A stretch of 64,000 bases of DNA from Mycolicibacterium litorale (GTDB lineage Bacteria > Actinomycetota > Actinomycetes > Mycobacteriales > Mycobacteriaceae), in the NCBI GenBank assembly GCA_002007745.1, contig CP019882.1, positions 2,790,001-2,854,000 of the forward strand, written 5' to 3'. Position numbers and translations under genes: made by a program. Position 1 is the first letter of the stretch. Every line of letters begins with the position of its first letter. Positions 25,954-35,989 of this stretch are shown here, in pieces. The notes beneath the pieces are model-generated. The model was given only the letters and a program-made list of their open reading frames with translations, had not been told where the DNA came from and searched no databases.

Positions 25954-27367
25954 CGCTGGCTTTCTGCAGAAACGGTGCCCGTGGACAGGGTGCGGGAGCA
26001 GGTCTCGAACAGTTCCTGCACCTCCGCGCCGCAATAGAAGGCCTGGCAGCGGCCGTTCATGGCCCGGGTGCGTCGCCGGAGTCCGTCGAGCGTGGCGGGT
26101 GGGATGACCGATCGGCACGCGTCGCGGATCTCCCCTCGGTGACCCGCTCGCAGAAGCACACGACGCGGCCGTAGGCAGGGTCGGCGGCGATCAGCTCAGC
26201 CTGCTGGAACGGGCGTGGAAAGGCCTCACCGAGATTGGGCATCCGGGGCGGATCGGGTAGCGCCGTGCGCGGTCGAAGAGCCAGGCCTGCCGCGGCGAGC
26301 TGATCGCGGACGTACTCGGCCACCGCCATTCCGGCGGTCAGGCCGGTCGAGCGGATCCCGCCGACCAACAGGTACCGCTGGGCGGGATCGGCCTCGATGA
26401 GGTAGTCGCCGTGATCGATCGCGGCCCGCAGCCCGGCGTAGGTGGCGGTGACCTCTTCCTCGAGCAGTCGCGGCATGAGCGCGCGGCCCTTGGCCAGCAG
26501 AAATTCCAGCCCGGCTTGCGAGGTGCCGGTCGCGGTGCGGTCCTGCAGATCTTCGGAGGTCGGGCCAAGCATGACGTTGCCGTAGATGGTCGGGCTGATC
26601 AGCACGCCCTTGCCCCGGGCAGTGGGAACCGGCAGCACGATCTTGTCCACCAGCGCCCGGGCCAGTTTGTCGTAGACGATCAGTTCACCACGGCGCGGGG
26701 TGACGGTGAATCGGTGATGGCCGAACAGGCCGTCCACGTGGTCGGCTCCCAGTCCCGCGGCGTTGACCACCCATCGTGCCGCCACGGATTCGCCCGTGCC
26801 GGTATGTAGAGTCGTCAGCTCCCGGTCCAGGCCGACGCCGACGATGCGGTGGTCGGTGAGCACCGTCGCGCCGCGGTTGACCGCATCGGTGGCCAGCGCG
26901 AGGTTGACCGTCCAGGTGCAGATGATCGACTCGCCGGGAACCGTCAGACCGCCGAGCGCACCCGGGCCGAGATTCGGCACGGCGGCGTATACCGATGCGG
27001 CATCGACGATCTCACATTGGTGATAGCCGTTGGCTTCGGCTTTCTCCTGCAACCCGGGCAGGGCGTCGAGCTGCTCGCGGTCCCAGGCCACCAAGATGGC
27101 CTCGGTGCGTTCGATGGGTATGCCGGTGTGTTCGGCGTAGTCTGACAGCAAGTGGTAACCGCGGCTGACCAACCTCGATTCGAGGGTGCCGGGTTTGGCG
27201 TCGAACCCGGTGTGCAGGATCGCGGTGTTGGCCTTGCTGGTGCCGTCACCGACGTCCCGGCGTGCTTCGACCAGTGCCACCGACAGATCGTGGCCGGCCA
27301 ACTCGCGGGCGATCGCGGATCCGACGATGCCGGCGCCGATGACCACGACGTCATAGGCGGATGTCAT
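25950..27367 (-). pseudogene. GlpA-like FAD oxidoreductase with BFD [2Fe-2S] domain, frameshifted
   Basis: The restored protein has 472 residues: an FAD domain (VVVIGAGIVGSAIAREL near 7-23), a DAO-type substrate domain, and a C-terminal BFD-like domain with Cys at 404, 406, 441 and 446 (CxC and Cx4C) for an iron-sulfur cluster. It resembles glycerol-3-phosphate dehydrogenase subunit A. The frame breaks at a CCCC run at 26132-26135 (plus strand), inside the BFD domain between the two Cys pairs. One more base restores the domain and puts the stop in ATGA overlap with the next gene. The ATG itself overlaps the kinase stop. Confidence 0.85.
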
Positions 27368-28794
27368 GCCTGCTCCTGTTCGGGGTAGGTGGTCGCGGCC
27401 ACTCGCCGCCATTGATCGCGGAATTCGCCTGCGCGGGAGGCGGTCCAGCGTGGCTGGTAGGTTGCCGCCGGCTGCCATGTCGGGACGACATCACGCAGCG
27501 ATCGCTGTGGCGCGAGGCTGAGCTGGGCAAGAGCCGCAGCGCCGAGGGCGGTGGCGTGGGCCGACGGGTAGATCTCGACGGGCAGCTGCACGATGTCGGC
27601 GCATGCCTGCATGAGCACTTTCGACTGGGTCAGGCCCCCGTCGGCACGCAGCGCCGTCATGGGTGTGGTGGCGTCGGCGTCGATGGCACCGACGAGTTCG
27701 GCGATCTGCGCCGCGATGCCCTGTAGCACCGCCAGGATGACGTGCCCGCGACCGGTCGCCAATGTGATGCCCGAAAGTGTCGCTGTGGCATGGGCTTTCC
27801 ACCACGGCGCGGCGAGCCCGGCGAAGGCTGGGACACACAGCACGCCGTTACTGTCGGTGGCGGCCAGGGCATCCATTTCGTCGGCGCTGTTCATGATGCC
27901 CAGTGTCGACAGCCAGCGGACCGCTGATGCTGCGGTGTAGACCTGCCCGTCCACGCAGAAGGTGTCCGTATCGGCCACCCGCCACGCCAGCGACGAGGTC
28001 AGCCCGCTGGTCGAACGGACCGCCGTCCTGCCCGTGTTGGCCAGCAGGAAGGCGCCGGTGCCGAAGGTGCATTTCGCCATCCCCTGGTCCAAGCATCCCT
28101 CGGCCAGCAGCGCCGCCTGCTGGTCGACCACGATGCCGCCGACCGGGATGGCCGTGCCGAACGCCTCGGTGCTGCCGATGATGACGTCATTGGCGACGAT
28201 GGCGGGCAGCCGCTCGTCGGCCAGCCCGAACAGCTCGAGTAGCTCCCGGCTCCAGTCCTGGCCGCCCAGTTCCACGGCCAGGGAACGGCTGGCGGTGGTG
28301 GCGTCGGTGACGAACGCACCGGTGAGCTGGTACAGCAGCCAGCTATCCGACGTGGTGACCACACCCCCGGTCTCGACGTTGCGTCGCAGCCAGGCCATTT
28401 TGGGCGCGGAGAAGTACGGGTCGAGGACCAGACCCGTGCTGGCGGCGAAGAGTTCGGCGTGATCGCCCAGATCGGCGCACAGTTGCTCGGCCCGGCGGTC
28501 CTGCCACACGATGGCCTGGCTCAGCGGGCGGCCGGTGTCGGGGTTCCAGGCCAGCACGGTTTCGCCTTGATTGGCCAACGAGACGGCCAGGACCGACCGG
28601 CCGGCCTGCGCGAGCGCCGTCCGGCCGGCGTCCAGGACGGAGGCCAGCAGCTCGTCAGGGTTCTGCTCCACGCCGCCACCGTCGAGGTAGCGAGGGTGGA
28701 CCGCGACCTCGGCCTGGCCGACGACCCCGTCCTCGGGGTCGACGACGATGGCCTTGGTGCCCGAGGTGCCCTGATCGATCGCCAGAACCGTCAC
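27364..28794 (-). CDS. FGGY-family carbohydrate kinase
   Basis: A 476-residue kinase of the glycerol/xylulose kinase family. AIDQGTSGTKAIVVD near 5-19 is the N-terminal phosphate loop, KCTFGTGAFLL the central ATP motif, and LRADGGLTQSKVLMQ the C-terminal FGGY-like motif. It should phosphorylate a polyol or keto-sugar. The exact substrate is unknown; glycerol is possible, but the APC-type permease argues for something else. GTG at 28794 overlaps the permease stop (GTGA). The frame is open far upstream, but that extension lies opposite the permease gene. Confidence 0.85.
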   Translation of the reverse strand: MTVLAIDQGTSGTKAIVVDPEDGVVGQAEVAVHPRYLDGGGVEQNPDELLASVLDAGRTALAQAGRSVLAVSLANQGETVLAWNPDTGRPLSQAIVWQDRRAEQLCADLGDHAELFAASTGLVLDPYFSAPKMAWLRRNVETGGVVTTSDSWLLYQLTGAFVTDATTASRSLAVELGGQDWSRELLELFGLADERLPAIVANDVIIGSTEAFGTAIPVGGIVVDQQAALLAEGCLDQGMAKCTFGTGAFLLANTGRTAVRSTSGLTSSLAWRVADTDTFCVDGQVYTAASAVRWLSTLGIMNSADEMDALAATDSNGVLCVPAFAGLAAPWWKAHATATLSGITLATGRGHVILAVLQGIAAQIAELVGAIDADATTPMTALRADGGLTQSKVLMQACADIVQLPVEIYPSAHATALGAAALAQLSLAPQRSLRDVVPTWQPAATYQPRWTASRAGEFRDQWRRVAATTYPEQEQA

Positions 28795-30311
28795 CCTGTT
28801 ACCTCCCGGACGTTGTGGTCGCCGGTTGCAGCTTCGTCCAATTCGGCGTCGATCGACCGCAGATCGGGCATCTTGAGGCCGCGTGCCCCACGGGTGACCA
28901 GCAGGTAGGCCAGATAGACCGCGCCGATGCCGACCATCACCGCGACGTAGAGCCACGGCTGCGCGAAGGAAGCATCGCGGAACAACGACAGCGCGAACAC
29001 CAGCCACACCACTGCGACGACCATGACCGGGACTTCCCAGCGACCCAGGCTGAAACCTGAACTGGCGGGCAGCCGTCGCCTGGTCGCGATGTAGAGGGTG
29101 ACGGTGATGGCGTAGATGATCGCCGGCAGCAGGGTGGCCGCGGAGAACAGGATGAACAGCGCGTCGGTACTGGTGGAGAACAACGCCAGGATCACCGCCG
29201 AGATCGTCGTCATCGCGACCGTCGCGTTGAGCGGCGTCTTGAACCGCGGCGACACCTTGTGCAGCGCTTGCCAACCGGGGAACCGCTGGTCGCGAGACAT
29301 GGCCCAGACCAGGCGTACGCCGCTCATCACGATGACCAGCCCGCAGGCGAAGATGGCGATGGCCACCAGAACCAGCAACGCGGTGCCCACGAACGATCCG
29401 AGGATGTCCTGGATGACGTCGGCGATCGGCGTGCCGGATTCGGCCAGTGCGGTCGGATCGCTGACCGCGGCGGTGACCACGAGCAGGAACAGAAACCCGA
29501 GCACACCGGAAGCCAGCACTGCCTGCCACATAGCCCGGGGCACAACAACTTCCGGACGCTTGGTTTCTTCGGCCAGGTTGGCGGCGGATTCGAAGCCGAC
29601 GATGGTGAAGGCGCCGAGGAGGAAGCCGAGCATCCACGGGCCGACGCTGGTCGCCGTGCCGAAGCTCCAGTAGCCCTCGGCCGGGACGTCGCCGCGGGAG
29701 AACAGGTTGCCCATCGAGAGTTTGTGGGCGATCACGCCGACGATGAACAGCAGGACCACCAGCGCGATCATGCACACCAGTTCCGCTGTCACCGCGAAGT
29801 TGTTCACCCGCTCGGTCCACTTGGTGGACAGTCCGACCAGCAGGCCCTGCAGCACCAGCACACCCGCGGTGATGAGGAACGAGGTCAGGGCTGTGCCGGT
29901 GAAGTCGAAGAGGGCGGGCACGACGGTGGCGGCCACCGTGTAGTCGACGGCCACAGCGACGATCGCCAGGAAGGTGAACGAGATCCATCCGGTTATCCAG
30001 CCCAGGACCGGATTGGCCAGCCGCGACACCCACTGGTAGGCGTAGCCGGTCACCGGGATTCGGGCGGCCAGCGCCCCGAGCAGCAGCGCCACGGCGAGTT
30101 GGCCGACGATGACGATGGGCCAGGTCCAGATGCCGAGGGGGCCCGAACTCTTCAGGACGCTGCCGTAGGTGGTGAAGATTCCGGTGGCGATCGAGACGAA
30201 GGCAAATGCCACGGCGAACGATGCGAAGCGGCCGGTGGACCGCTCGAGGGTGTCGGTGTATTCGCCGGCGCGTACCAGGGATTCGCCGGCCGGTGTGGAA
30301 GAATCTGTCAT
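28791..30311 (-). CDS. APC-superfamily permease
   Basis: A 506-residue integral membrane protein with about 12 predicted helices and the APC consensus GFESAANLAEETKRPEVVVP. The family imports amino acids, polyamines or amino alcohols by proton symport. Here it leads an operon with a sugar-type kinase and two flavoproteins, an unusual mix that suggests an amino alcohol or amino polyol substrate. ATG at 30311. The 94-bp gap to deoR contains a TGACTGT sequence (30337-30343) also found upstream of the regulator. Confidence 0.85.
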   Translation of the reverse strand: MTDSSTPAGESLVRAGEYTDTLERSTGRFASFAVAFAFVSIATGIFTTYGSVLKSSGPLGIWTWPIVIVGQLAVALLLGALAARIPVTGYAYQWVSRLANPVLGWITGWISFTFLAIVAVAVDYTVAATVVPALFDFTGTALTSFLITAGVLVLQGLLVGLSTKWTERVNNFAVTAELVCMIALVVLLFIVGVIAHKLSMGNLFSRGDVPAEGYWSFGTATSVGPWMLGFLLGAFTIVGFESAANLAEETKRPEVVVPRAMWQAVLASGVLGFLFLLVVTAAVSDPTALAESGTPIADVIQDILGSFVGTALLVLVAIAIFACGLVIVMSGVRLVWAMSRDQRFPGWQALHKVSPRFKTPLNATVAMTTISAVILALFSTSTDALFILFSAATLLPAIIYAITVTLYIATRRRLPASSGFSLGRWEVPVMVVAVVWLVFALSLFRDASFAQPWLYVAVMVGIGAVYLAYLLVTRGARGLKMPDLRSIDAELDEAATGDHNVREVTG

Positions 30312-30405
30312 GGGATCGGGCTTTCTGGCTGAAATGTGACTGTTTCGAATAGAGCGGTTCGGTCCCGCGGGCGGCGCTGCAACGCCGCCCGCACCCGTTT
30401 GCGGG

Positions 30406-31181
30406 TCAGTCGCTAGGTCGCGCTGACAGCACCACACCTCCCGTCTGCTCGAACGCCGTCGCGACCGAGGGCGGCGGGTTCTTGTCGGTGATCAGACCTT
30501 TGACGTCGCCGAGGCCACAGACCCGGTAGGGCGCCACCTGCCCCAGCTTGGCGGAATCGGCGAGGATGTAACTGCAGGCGCTGTTGGCGATGATGGTGCG
30601 CCGTACGTCCACCTCGTCGAGGTGGAAGTCGGTCAGCCCGGAGCGGGCATCCACCCCGCCGGAACCCAGCAGCGCGATGTCGGCGTAGACGTCGGTGAAG
30701 AAGGCCTTGGTATGGGCGTTCGAGCAGGCCAGGTCGCCGGCCCGGACCCGGCCGCCGGCGAGCAGCACCTCCAACCCGGGGCGATCGGCCAGTTCGACGG
30801 CGACCGGCAGCGACGGGGTGATGACGGTCCCCGAGAACCCGCGGGAATGGCTCGCGCCACCGCGACCGCGGTGGTGCCGATGTCGATGATCACGGTCTGG
30901 CCCGTTTGGAGTAGCCCGGCGGCGACCTTGGCCAGTTGGGCCTTGGCCTGGTGGCCGATCATCGATCGTTCGGTGAACGAGGGTTCGACGCCGCGCCGGT
31001 CCCCCACCGCCGCGGCTCCGCCGTGCACTCGGCGCAGCGCGCCCTTCTCCTCCAGCAGCGCGAGATCGCGGCGCACGGTCTCCGCGGACACGTTGAGCAG
31101 ACGCACGAGTTCATCGGTGCTCACCGCTTGGCCGGTGGTGACGGCCTCGACGATCGCCCCATGCCGCTCGACCGGAAGCAC
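30406..31181 (-). pseudogene. DeoR/GlpR-family regulator, frameshifted
   Basis: The restored protein has 258 residues: an N-terminal winged helix (TDELVRLLNVSAETVRRDL at about 22-40) and a C-terminal sugar-phosphate sensing domain (IDIGTTAVAVARAIP, GGRVRAGDLACSN). It should repress the downstream permease-kinase operon and release it on binding a phosphorylated intermediate. The frame breaks at a CCC run at 30838-30840 (plus strand). One more base restores AGFSGTVITPSLPVAVE. GTG at 31181. It lies directly upstream of the operon on the same strand. Confidence 0.85.
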
Positions 31182-31336
31182 GTCAGATGACCGAAATTGT
31201 GGTTTTCTGACTGAACATGACTGTCAGTGTGGGGTCTCGTGGCTCAGGCGTCAACCCGGCGCGCGCAACCCCGGCCACGGCTGCGCGGTCGCGTTCCGGC
31301 CGGGCCGGCGCTGTGCCCCTCGGCCATGATGGAGGG

Positions 31337-32158
31337 GTGACGTTGTCATCGGATCCGCTGACCCAGGTGGCGCAGGGCCCATCCGGGCCGGCCGTCGGTG
31401 CGTTCTTCGACCTCGACGGCACCCTCGTCGCAGGGTTCACCGCCACCGCACACGCTGGTGACCGCATCCGCCGCGGCCAGGCCAGGATCGGCGAGGTGCT
31501 CGGCGTGGTCGAAGCATCTCTGCGCTACAAGCTCGGCCGCATGCAATTCGAGCGCCTCCTGGTCCGGGCGGCCGGTTACTTGCGCGGCGAGTCGTTGGCC
31601 GAACTCGACGCGATCGGCGAGCGGCTGTATTCCGAACAGATTGCGGCACGGGTATATCCGTTGATGCGCGAGATCATCGAGGCGCACCGGGCCCGGGGTC
31701 ATACCGTGGTGCTCAGCTCGTCGGCGCTGACGATCCACGCCGAACCGGTGGCCCGCGCACTGGGGATCACCAACGTCGTCTGCAACACTTTCGAGCTGGA
31801 CGAAGCCGGGCGGCTGACCGGGTCCATCGTCAAGCCGATCGTCTGGGGCCGTCAGAAAGCCGCCGCGGTACAACGGTTCTGCGACACCAACGACATCGAT
31901 CTGGCGCGCAGCTACTTCTACGCCGATGGTGATGAGGACGCTCCGCTGATGGGGATGGTCGGCCACCCGCGGCCGGTCAATCCCCGGCCGGGCCTGGCTG
32001 CCATGGCCGTGGCGCGGGATTGGCCGGTGTTGCACCTGTCGATTCCCGGGCGTCGTGGCGGCGCCGCCAACGCGGTCGGTCACTTCCCGGCGCTGGGACG
32101 CGCCGCGCTGGGCGCGGCGTTCGCGCAACTGGCCTTGCGGGTACGCCGGCGCGACTGA
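31337..32158 (+). CDS. HAD-IB family phosphatase (SerB-like)
   Basis: A 273-residue HAD hydrolase. Motif I is DLDGTL at 25-30 (nucleophile D25, acid D27), motif II the SSSALT segment, and motifs III/IV are YADGDEDAP with a following Lys-rich strand earlier. The family removes phosphate from small molecules such as phosphoserine. The C-terminal helix has an Ala-rich hydrophobic stretch that could associate with membrane. The start is uncertain: the GTG at 31337 follows GGAGGG directly, and the frame is open to 31217. It converges on the SDR gene. Confidence 0.8.
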   Translation: MTLSSDPLTQVAQGPSGPAVGAFFDLDGTLVAGFTATAHAGDRIRRGQARIGEVLGVVEASLRYKLGRMQFERLLVRAAGYLRGESLAELDAIGERLYSEQIAARVYPLMREIIEAHRARGHTVVLSSSALTIHAEPVARALGITNVVCNTFELDEAGRLTGSIVKPIVWGRQKAAAVQRFCDTNDIDLARSYFYADGDEDAPLMGMVGHPRPVNPRPGLAAMAVARDWPVLHLSIPGRRGGAANAVGHFPALGRAALGAAFAQLALRVRRRD

Positions 32159-32189
32159 GGCTCGACCCGAGTGGAGCTGACGGACTCGA

Positions 32190-32933
32190 TTAGGGCATCG
32201 CGCGGTGCGGCACGTCGGTGATCAGGCCACCGTCGACCACATACTCCGAGCCGGTGGAGAACGACGATTCGTCGCTGGCCAGGAACACGATGAAGGTGGC
32301 CACTTCCTCCGGCTTGCCGGGACGGCCCAGCGGGGCGCTGACCATGTCCTCGGGCAGATGCTTGGTCATCGGGGTGCGGATGAAGCCCGGATGCACCGAG
32401 TTGACCCGGATGTTGTCCGACGCCAGTTCCAGCGCAGCCGATTTCGTCAGCCCCCGCAGACCCCACTTCGACGCGACATAGCTGTGCACCCACGAGGCCC
32501 CGCGCATGCCCTCGATGGACGACACGTTGATGATCGAGCCGCCGCCGGCAGCCTTCATCGGTTCGAGGACCGCCTTGATGCCCAGCAACGCGCCGGTCAG
32601 GTTGACGTCGAGAACCTTCTTCCACCGTTCGACGTCGAGCGACTTCAGCGGCGCGACCTGCACGATGCCGGCGTTGTTCACCAGCACGTTGACAGTGCCG
32701 AACTCGGTGACGGCGGTCTGGACCGCGGCCGCCCACTGGTCGGCGTCGGTCACGTCGAGGTGGACGTAACGCGCGGCATCGCCCAACTCGTCGGCCAGTT
32801 CTTTGCCCTTGTCGTCGAGGATGTCGCCGATCAGCACTTTGGCGCCCTCGGCGACGAGCATCCGCGCGTCGGCGGCGCCCATGCCCTGAGCACCGCCGGT
32901 GATGATGGCCACCTTGTCGTCTACGCGTCCCAT
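32190..32933 (-). CDS. Short-chain dehydrogenase (FabG3-like)
   Basis: A 247-residue classical SDR: TGGAQGMG at 12-19 for NAD(P) binding, NNAG at 86-89, and catalytic S139, Y152 and K156 (YVASK). It strongly resembles mycobacterial FabG3 (Rv2002), a 20-beta-hydroxysteroid dehydrogenase. A KstR-type operator (32966-32979) lies 33 bp upstream of the start, supporting a steroid or lipid role. It is divergent from the DHDPR-like gene and shares that operator. Confidence 0.85.
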   Translation of the reverse strand: MGRVDDKVAIITGGAQGMGAADARMLVAEGAKVLIGDILDDKGKELADELGDAARYVHLDVTDADQWAAAVQTAVTEFGTVNVLVNNAGIVQVAPLKSLDVERWKKVLDVNLTGALLGIKAVLEPMKAAGGGSIINVSSIEGMRGASWVHSYVASKWGLRGLTKSAALELASDNIRVNSVHPGFIRTPMTKHLPEDMVSAPLGRPGKPEEVATFIVFLASDESSFSTGSEYVVDGGLITDVPHRAMP

Positions 32934-32965
32934 GAGCCGACAGGCTACCGTAGGCCCTTTGGAAG

Positions 32966-32979
32966 TAGAACCTGTTCCA
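32966..32979. promoter_or_regulatory. KstR-type operator between divergent genes
   Basis: TAGAACCTGTTCCA matches the published KstR pattern TNNAACNNGTTNNA at all fixed positions. It lies 33 bp from the SDR start and 58 bp from the DHDPR-like start. Confidence 0.65.
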
Positions 32980-33037
32980 GTTTTGCCCCGCAATGCGCAT
33001 ACTGGGTCCACCCCAGCCCCGAGCGTGAGGAGACCCC

Positions 33038-34113
33038 ATGGCGATCCGCGTCGCCCACATCGGCACCGGAAATGTGGGCCGGATAGCCCTGTCCGAACTG
33101 ATCGCCAACCCCGCGTTCGAACTCACCGGGTTGTGTGTGTCGGCCGAGGAGAAGGTGGGCAAGGACGCGGGCGAGCTGGCCGGTCTCGACGTGACCACCG
33201 GGATCACCGCGACCGCCGATCTCGACGCCGTCCTGGCCACCGAGCCCGAGTGCGCCGTCTACTGCGCAATGGGCGACAACCGGATGCCGCAGGCGATGGA
33301 GGACGTCCGCAAGATCCTGGCCGCCGGTGTCAACGTGGTGGGGTCGGCGCCGGTGGTCTTGCAGTTCCCCTGGCATGTGATGCCCGACAAGTACATCGAG
33401 CCGCTGGAAGAGGCCGGCCGCCTTGGCAATTCGAGCATCTTCATCAACGGTGTCGACCCGGGTTTCGTCACCGACCTGATCCCGCTCGCCTTCGCCAGCA
33501 CCTGTCAGAGCATCGAGCAGGTGCGGTGTATGGAGATAGCCGACTACGCCACCTACGACGGTGCGATCGTGATGTTCGATGTGATGGGCTTCGGCAAGCC
33601 GCTCGACGAGGTGCCGATGCTGTTCCAGCCCGGCGTACTGGGCATCGCCTGGGGATGCGGCATCCGGCAACTGGCCGCCGGGCTGAACATCTCGCTGGAT
33701 TCGATCACCGAGAGTTACGAACGTGAGCCCGCCCCAGAGGCGTTCGATGTCGCCGCCGGCCATATCCCAAGGGCGGGGTGGCCGCGGTGCGTTTCGAGAT
33801 CAAGGGCATGGTCGGCGACCACGCGGCGATCGTCGTCGAACACGTGACCCGGCTGCGCGAGGACCTGCGGCCGGACTGGGCGCAGCCGGCCCAGCCGGGC
33901 GGGTCCTACCGGGTCGAGATCTGCGGGGAACCGTCGTACCGCGTCGACATCTGTCCCACCAGCAAGAAGGGCGACCACAACTACGCCGCCATCGCCGGTG
34001 CGGCCGGTCGCATCGTCAACGCCATCCCGGCGGTGATCGCCGCACCGCCGGGCATCCGGACCACGCTGAACCTGCCGCTGGTATCCGACGTGCCGCTGTA
34101 CACCGCGCCGTAG
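33038..34113 (+). pseudogene. DHDPR-like NAD(P)H reductase, frameshifted
   Basis: The restored protein has 358 residues, with an N-terminal Rossmann fold (VAHIGTGNVGRIALSEL), a dihydrodipicolinate reductase-like domain (FINGVDPGFVTDLIP) and a C-terminal substrate domain beginning GVAAVRFEIKGMV. Mycobacteria carry many such uncharacterised reductases. The frame breaks within 33766-33779 (CCC, then AAGGGCGGGG). One extra base, most simply in the CCC, joins the two parts. A KstR box upstream suggests steroid control. Confidence 0.75.
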
Positions 34114-34209
34114 CACTTGCGTTTGATCGCCGAGGCGTTCGGGTCACCGCTGCGATTCGGCGGATGTGAGGGAGAAGCGGACGTGACGGTACGGCGCCGG
34201 GTCGACGGC

Positions 34210-34551
34210 CTAGGGACCGTAGCTGGGGTATCCCGGGACCAGCAGGGTCCCCGGATAGTTCACGTAATAGGAGATGCACATCGGTACATGCCGGCAGGCG
34301 ATGATCGCCCCGGCATCCGGGGCGGCACCGATGACTTGGGTCTTGCGTGGCGGCAGATTGCAGTTCACGACGTAGGGGTTCAACGGAATCACCCCGTTGA
34401 CGCAATCCGGCGCCGCGGTCGCGCCCGGTGGCGGCGGGGTGCCGGCGTCGACGACGGCGGGCCCGAGCGCCACGGCGACAGCTGCGGCGGCGAACCCGGT
34501 GACCAGAATGCGGCGGCTTCGCAACCTCGAGGCGGCTCTGAAAGTGGCCAT
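34210..34551 (-). CDS. Small secreted Pro-rich protein
   Basis: A 113-residue protein with an N-terminal signal (RRILVTGFAAAAVAVALG; cleavage near VDA) and a Pro/Cys-containing mature part (CVNGVIPLNPYVVNCNLPP, IIACRHVPMCISYYV, then PGYPSYGP). Four Cys suggest two disulfides. It resembles other small mycobacterial exported proteins of unknown function. ATG at 34551 is preferred over upstream in-frame starts, which add a non-signal extension. Confidence 0.6.
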   Translation of the reverse strand: MATFRAASRLRSRRILVTGFAAAAVAVALGPAVVDAGTPPPPGATAAPDCVNGVIPLNPYVVNCNLPPRKTQVIGAAPDAGAIIACRHVPMCISYYVNYPGTLLVPGYPSYGP

Positions 34552-34746
34552 CTCAGCCCCAATCGTCCTTGCGTGCTCCCCTTCGAGCACGCGCTCAACG
34601 GTACTCCCCCAGGTGCCGTTGGCGGCCGATCCGGCCGACCCCGCACCCCGCTGTGCCGGCATCGGCGGTGGTCGAGGCGCCGGATAGGCATTCGTCGGGT
34701 ACCTGTGGCGGATACCTGGAACTCGTAAGCGTGTGACGTACTAAAC

Positions 34747-34760
34747 TAGAACACGTTCCA
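34747..34760. promoter_or_regulatory. KstR-type operator upstream of NMO-like gene
   Basis: TAGAACACGTTCCA fits the KstR pattern TNNAACNNGTTNNA and ends 32 bp before the ATG at 34793. Confidence 0.7.
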
Positions 34761-34792
34761 GTACGCCTACCGCCCCCTTAAGGACCCGGTTC

Positions 34793-35917
34793 ATGCACAC
34801 TGCCCTCTGCGACGAACTCGGCATCGAGTTCCCCATCTTCGCCTTCACGCACTGCCGCGACGTGGTCGTCGCCGTCAGCAAAGCCGGCGGGTTCGGGGTG
34901 CTCGGCGCCGTCGGCTTCACGCCCGAACAGCTCGAGATCGAGCTGAAGTGGATCGACGAGCACATCGGCGACCATCCCTACGGAGTCGACATCGTCATCC
35001 CCAACAAGTACGAGGGCATGGACGCCAACATGTCCACCGACGAGCTCACCAAGATGCTGCAGTCGATGGTGCCCCAGCAGCATCTCGACTTCGCGAAGAA
35101 GCTGCTCGCCGACCACGGTGTACCGGTCGAGGACGCCGACTCCAACGCCCTGCAGCTGCTGGGCTGGACCGAGGCGACCGCGACCCCGCAGGTCGAGGTC
35201 GCGCTGCAGCATCCCAAGGTCACCCTGATCGCCAACGCGCTGGGCACCCCGCCCGCCGACATGATCAAGCACATCCATGATGCCGGGCGCAAGGTCGCCG
35301 CCCTGTGCGGCTCCCCCGCGCAGGCCCGCAAGCACGCCGAAGCCGACGTCGACATCATCATCGCCCAGGGCGGCGAGGGTGGCGGGCACTGCGGCGAGGT
35401 CGGGTCGATCGTGCTGTGGCCACAGGTGGTCAAGGAGGTCGCGCCGCGTCCGGTGCTCGCCGCCGGCGGTATCGGCAGCGGTTACCAGATCGCCGCCGCA
35501 CTAGCGCTGGGCTGCCAGGGGGCGTGGTCGGGCTCGCAGTGGCTGATGGTCGAAGAAGCCGAGAACACCCCGGTGCAGCAGGCCGCCTACGTCAAGGCGA
35601 GCAGCCGCGACACGGTCCGCAGCCGGTCGTTCACCGGCAAGCCCTGCCGGATGCTCAAGAACGATTGGACCGAGGCCTGGCAGACGCCCGGTAACCCCGA
35701 GCCGCTGGGAATGCCGTTGCAGTACATGGTTTCCGGTATGGCCGTCGCCGCGACGAGCAAGTTCCCGAACGAGACCGTGGATGTGGCGTTCAACCCGGTC
35801 GGTCAGGTCGTGGGCCAGTTCACCAAGGTCGAGAAGACCTCGGCGGTCATCGAGCGCTGGGTCCAGGAATATCTTGAGGCCACCGGCCGGCTCGAGGAGC
35901 TCAACGCCTCGGTCTAG
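34793..35917 (+). CDS. Nitronate monooxygenase-like flavoprotein
   Basis: A 374-residue FMN-dependent TIM-barrel protein of the NMO/2-nitropropane dioxygenase family. The glycine-rich GGEGGGHCGEVG and the phosphate site AAGGIGSG are present. In mycobacteria relatives include IpdC in steroid ring degradation, and the KstR box in front supports a steroid-linked redox role. The protein also resembles Rv1533. It is cytosolic. The actual substrate is inferred, not shown. Confidence 0.8.
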   Translation: MHTALCDELGIEFPIFAFTHCRDVVVAVSKAGGFGVLGAVGFTPEQLEIELKWIDEHIGDHPYGVDIVIPNKYEGMDANMSTDELTKMLQSMVPQQHLDFAKKLLADHGVPVEDADSNALQLLGWTEATATPQVEVALQHPKVTLIANALGTPPADMIKHIHDAGRKVAALCGSPAQARKHAEADVDIIIAQGGEGGGHCGEVGSIVLWPQVVKEVAPRPVLAAGGIGSGYQIAAALALGCQGAWSGSQWLMVEEAENTPVQQAAYVKASSRDTVRSRSFTGKPCRMLKNDWTEAWQTPGNPEPLGMPLQYMVSGMAVAATSKFPNETVDVAFNPVGQVVGQFTKVEKTSAVIERWVQEYLEATGRLEELNASV

Positions 35918-35949
35918 CGACGCCGACGGCCGCGAATGGGACCGTGAGA

Positions 35950-35982
35950 CGATGCCGCCGGGGCCCTGCCCTGGCGGCATCG
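35950..35982. terminator. Bidirectional hairpin terminator
   Basis: CGATGCCGCC (35950-35959) pairs with GGCGGCATCG (35973-35982) around a GC-rich loop, followed by TTCGTTCT. It lies between the convergent NMO-like gene and the secreted-protein gene. Confidence 0.6.
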
Positions 35983-35989
35983 TTCGTTC

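Noticed and set aside
28795..30033. Upstream extension of the FGGY kinase frame to 889 residues
   Set aside because: It is an alternate frame of the permease gene; the kinase starts at the GTG in 28792-28794 with its phosphate loop directly after.
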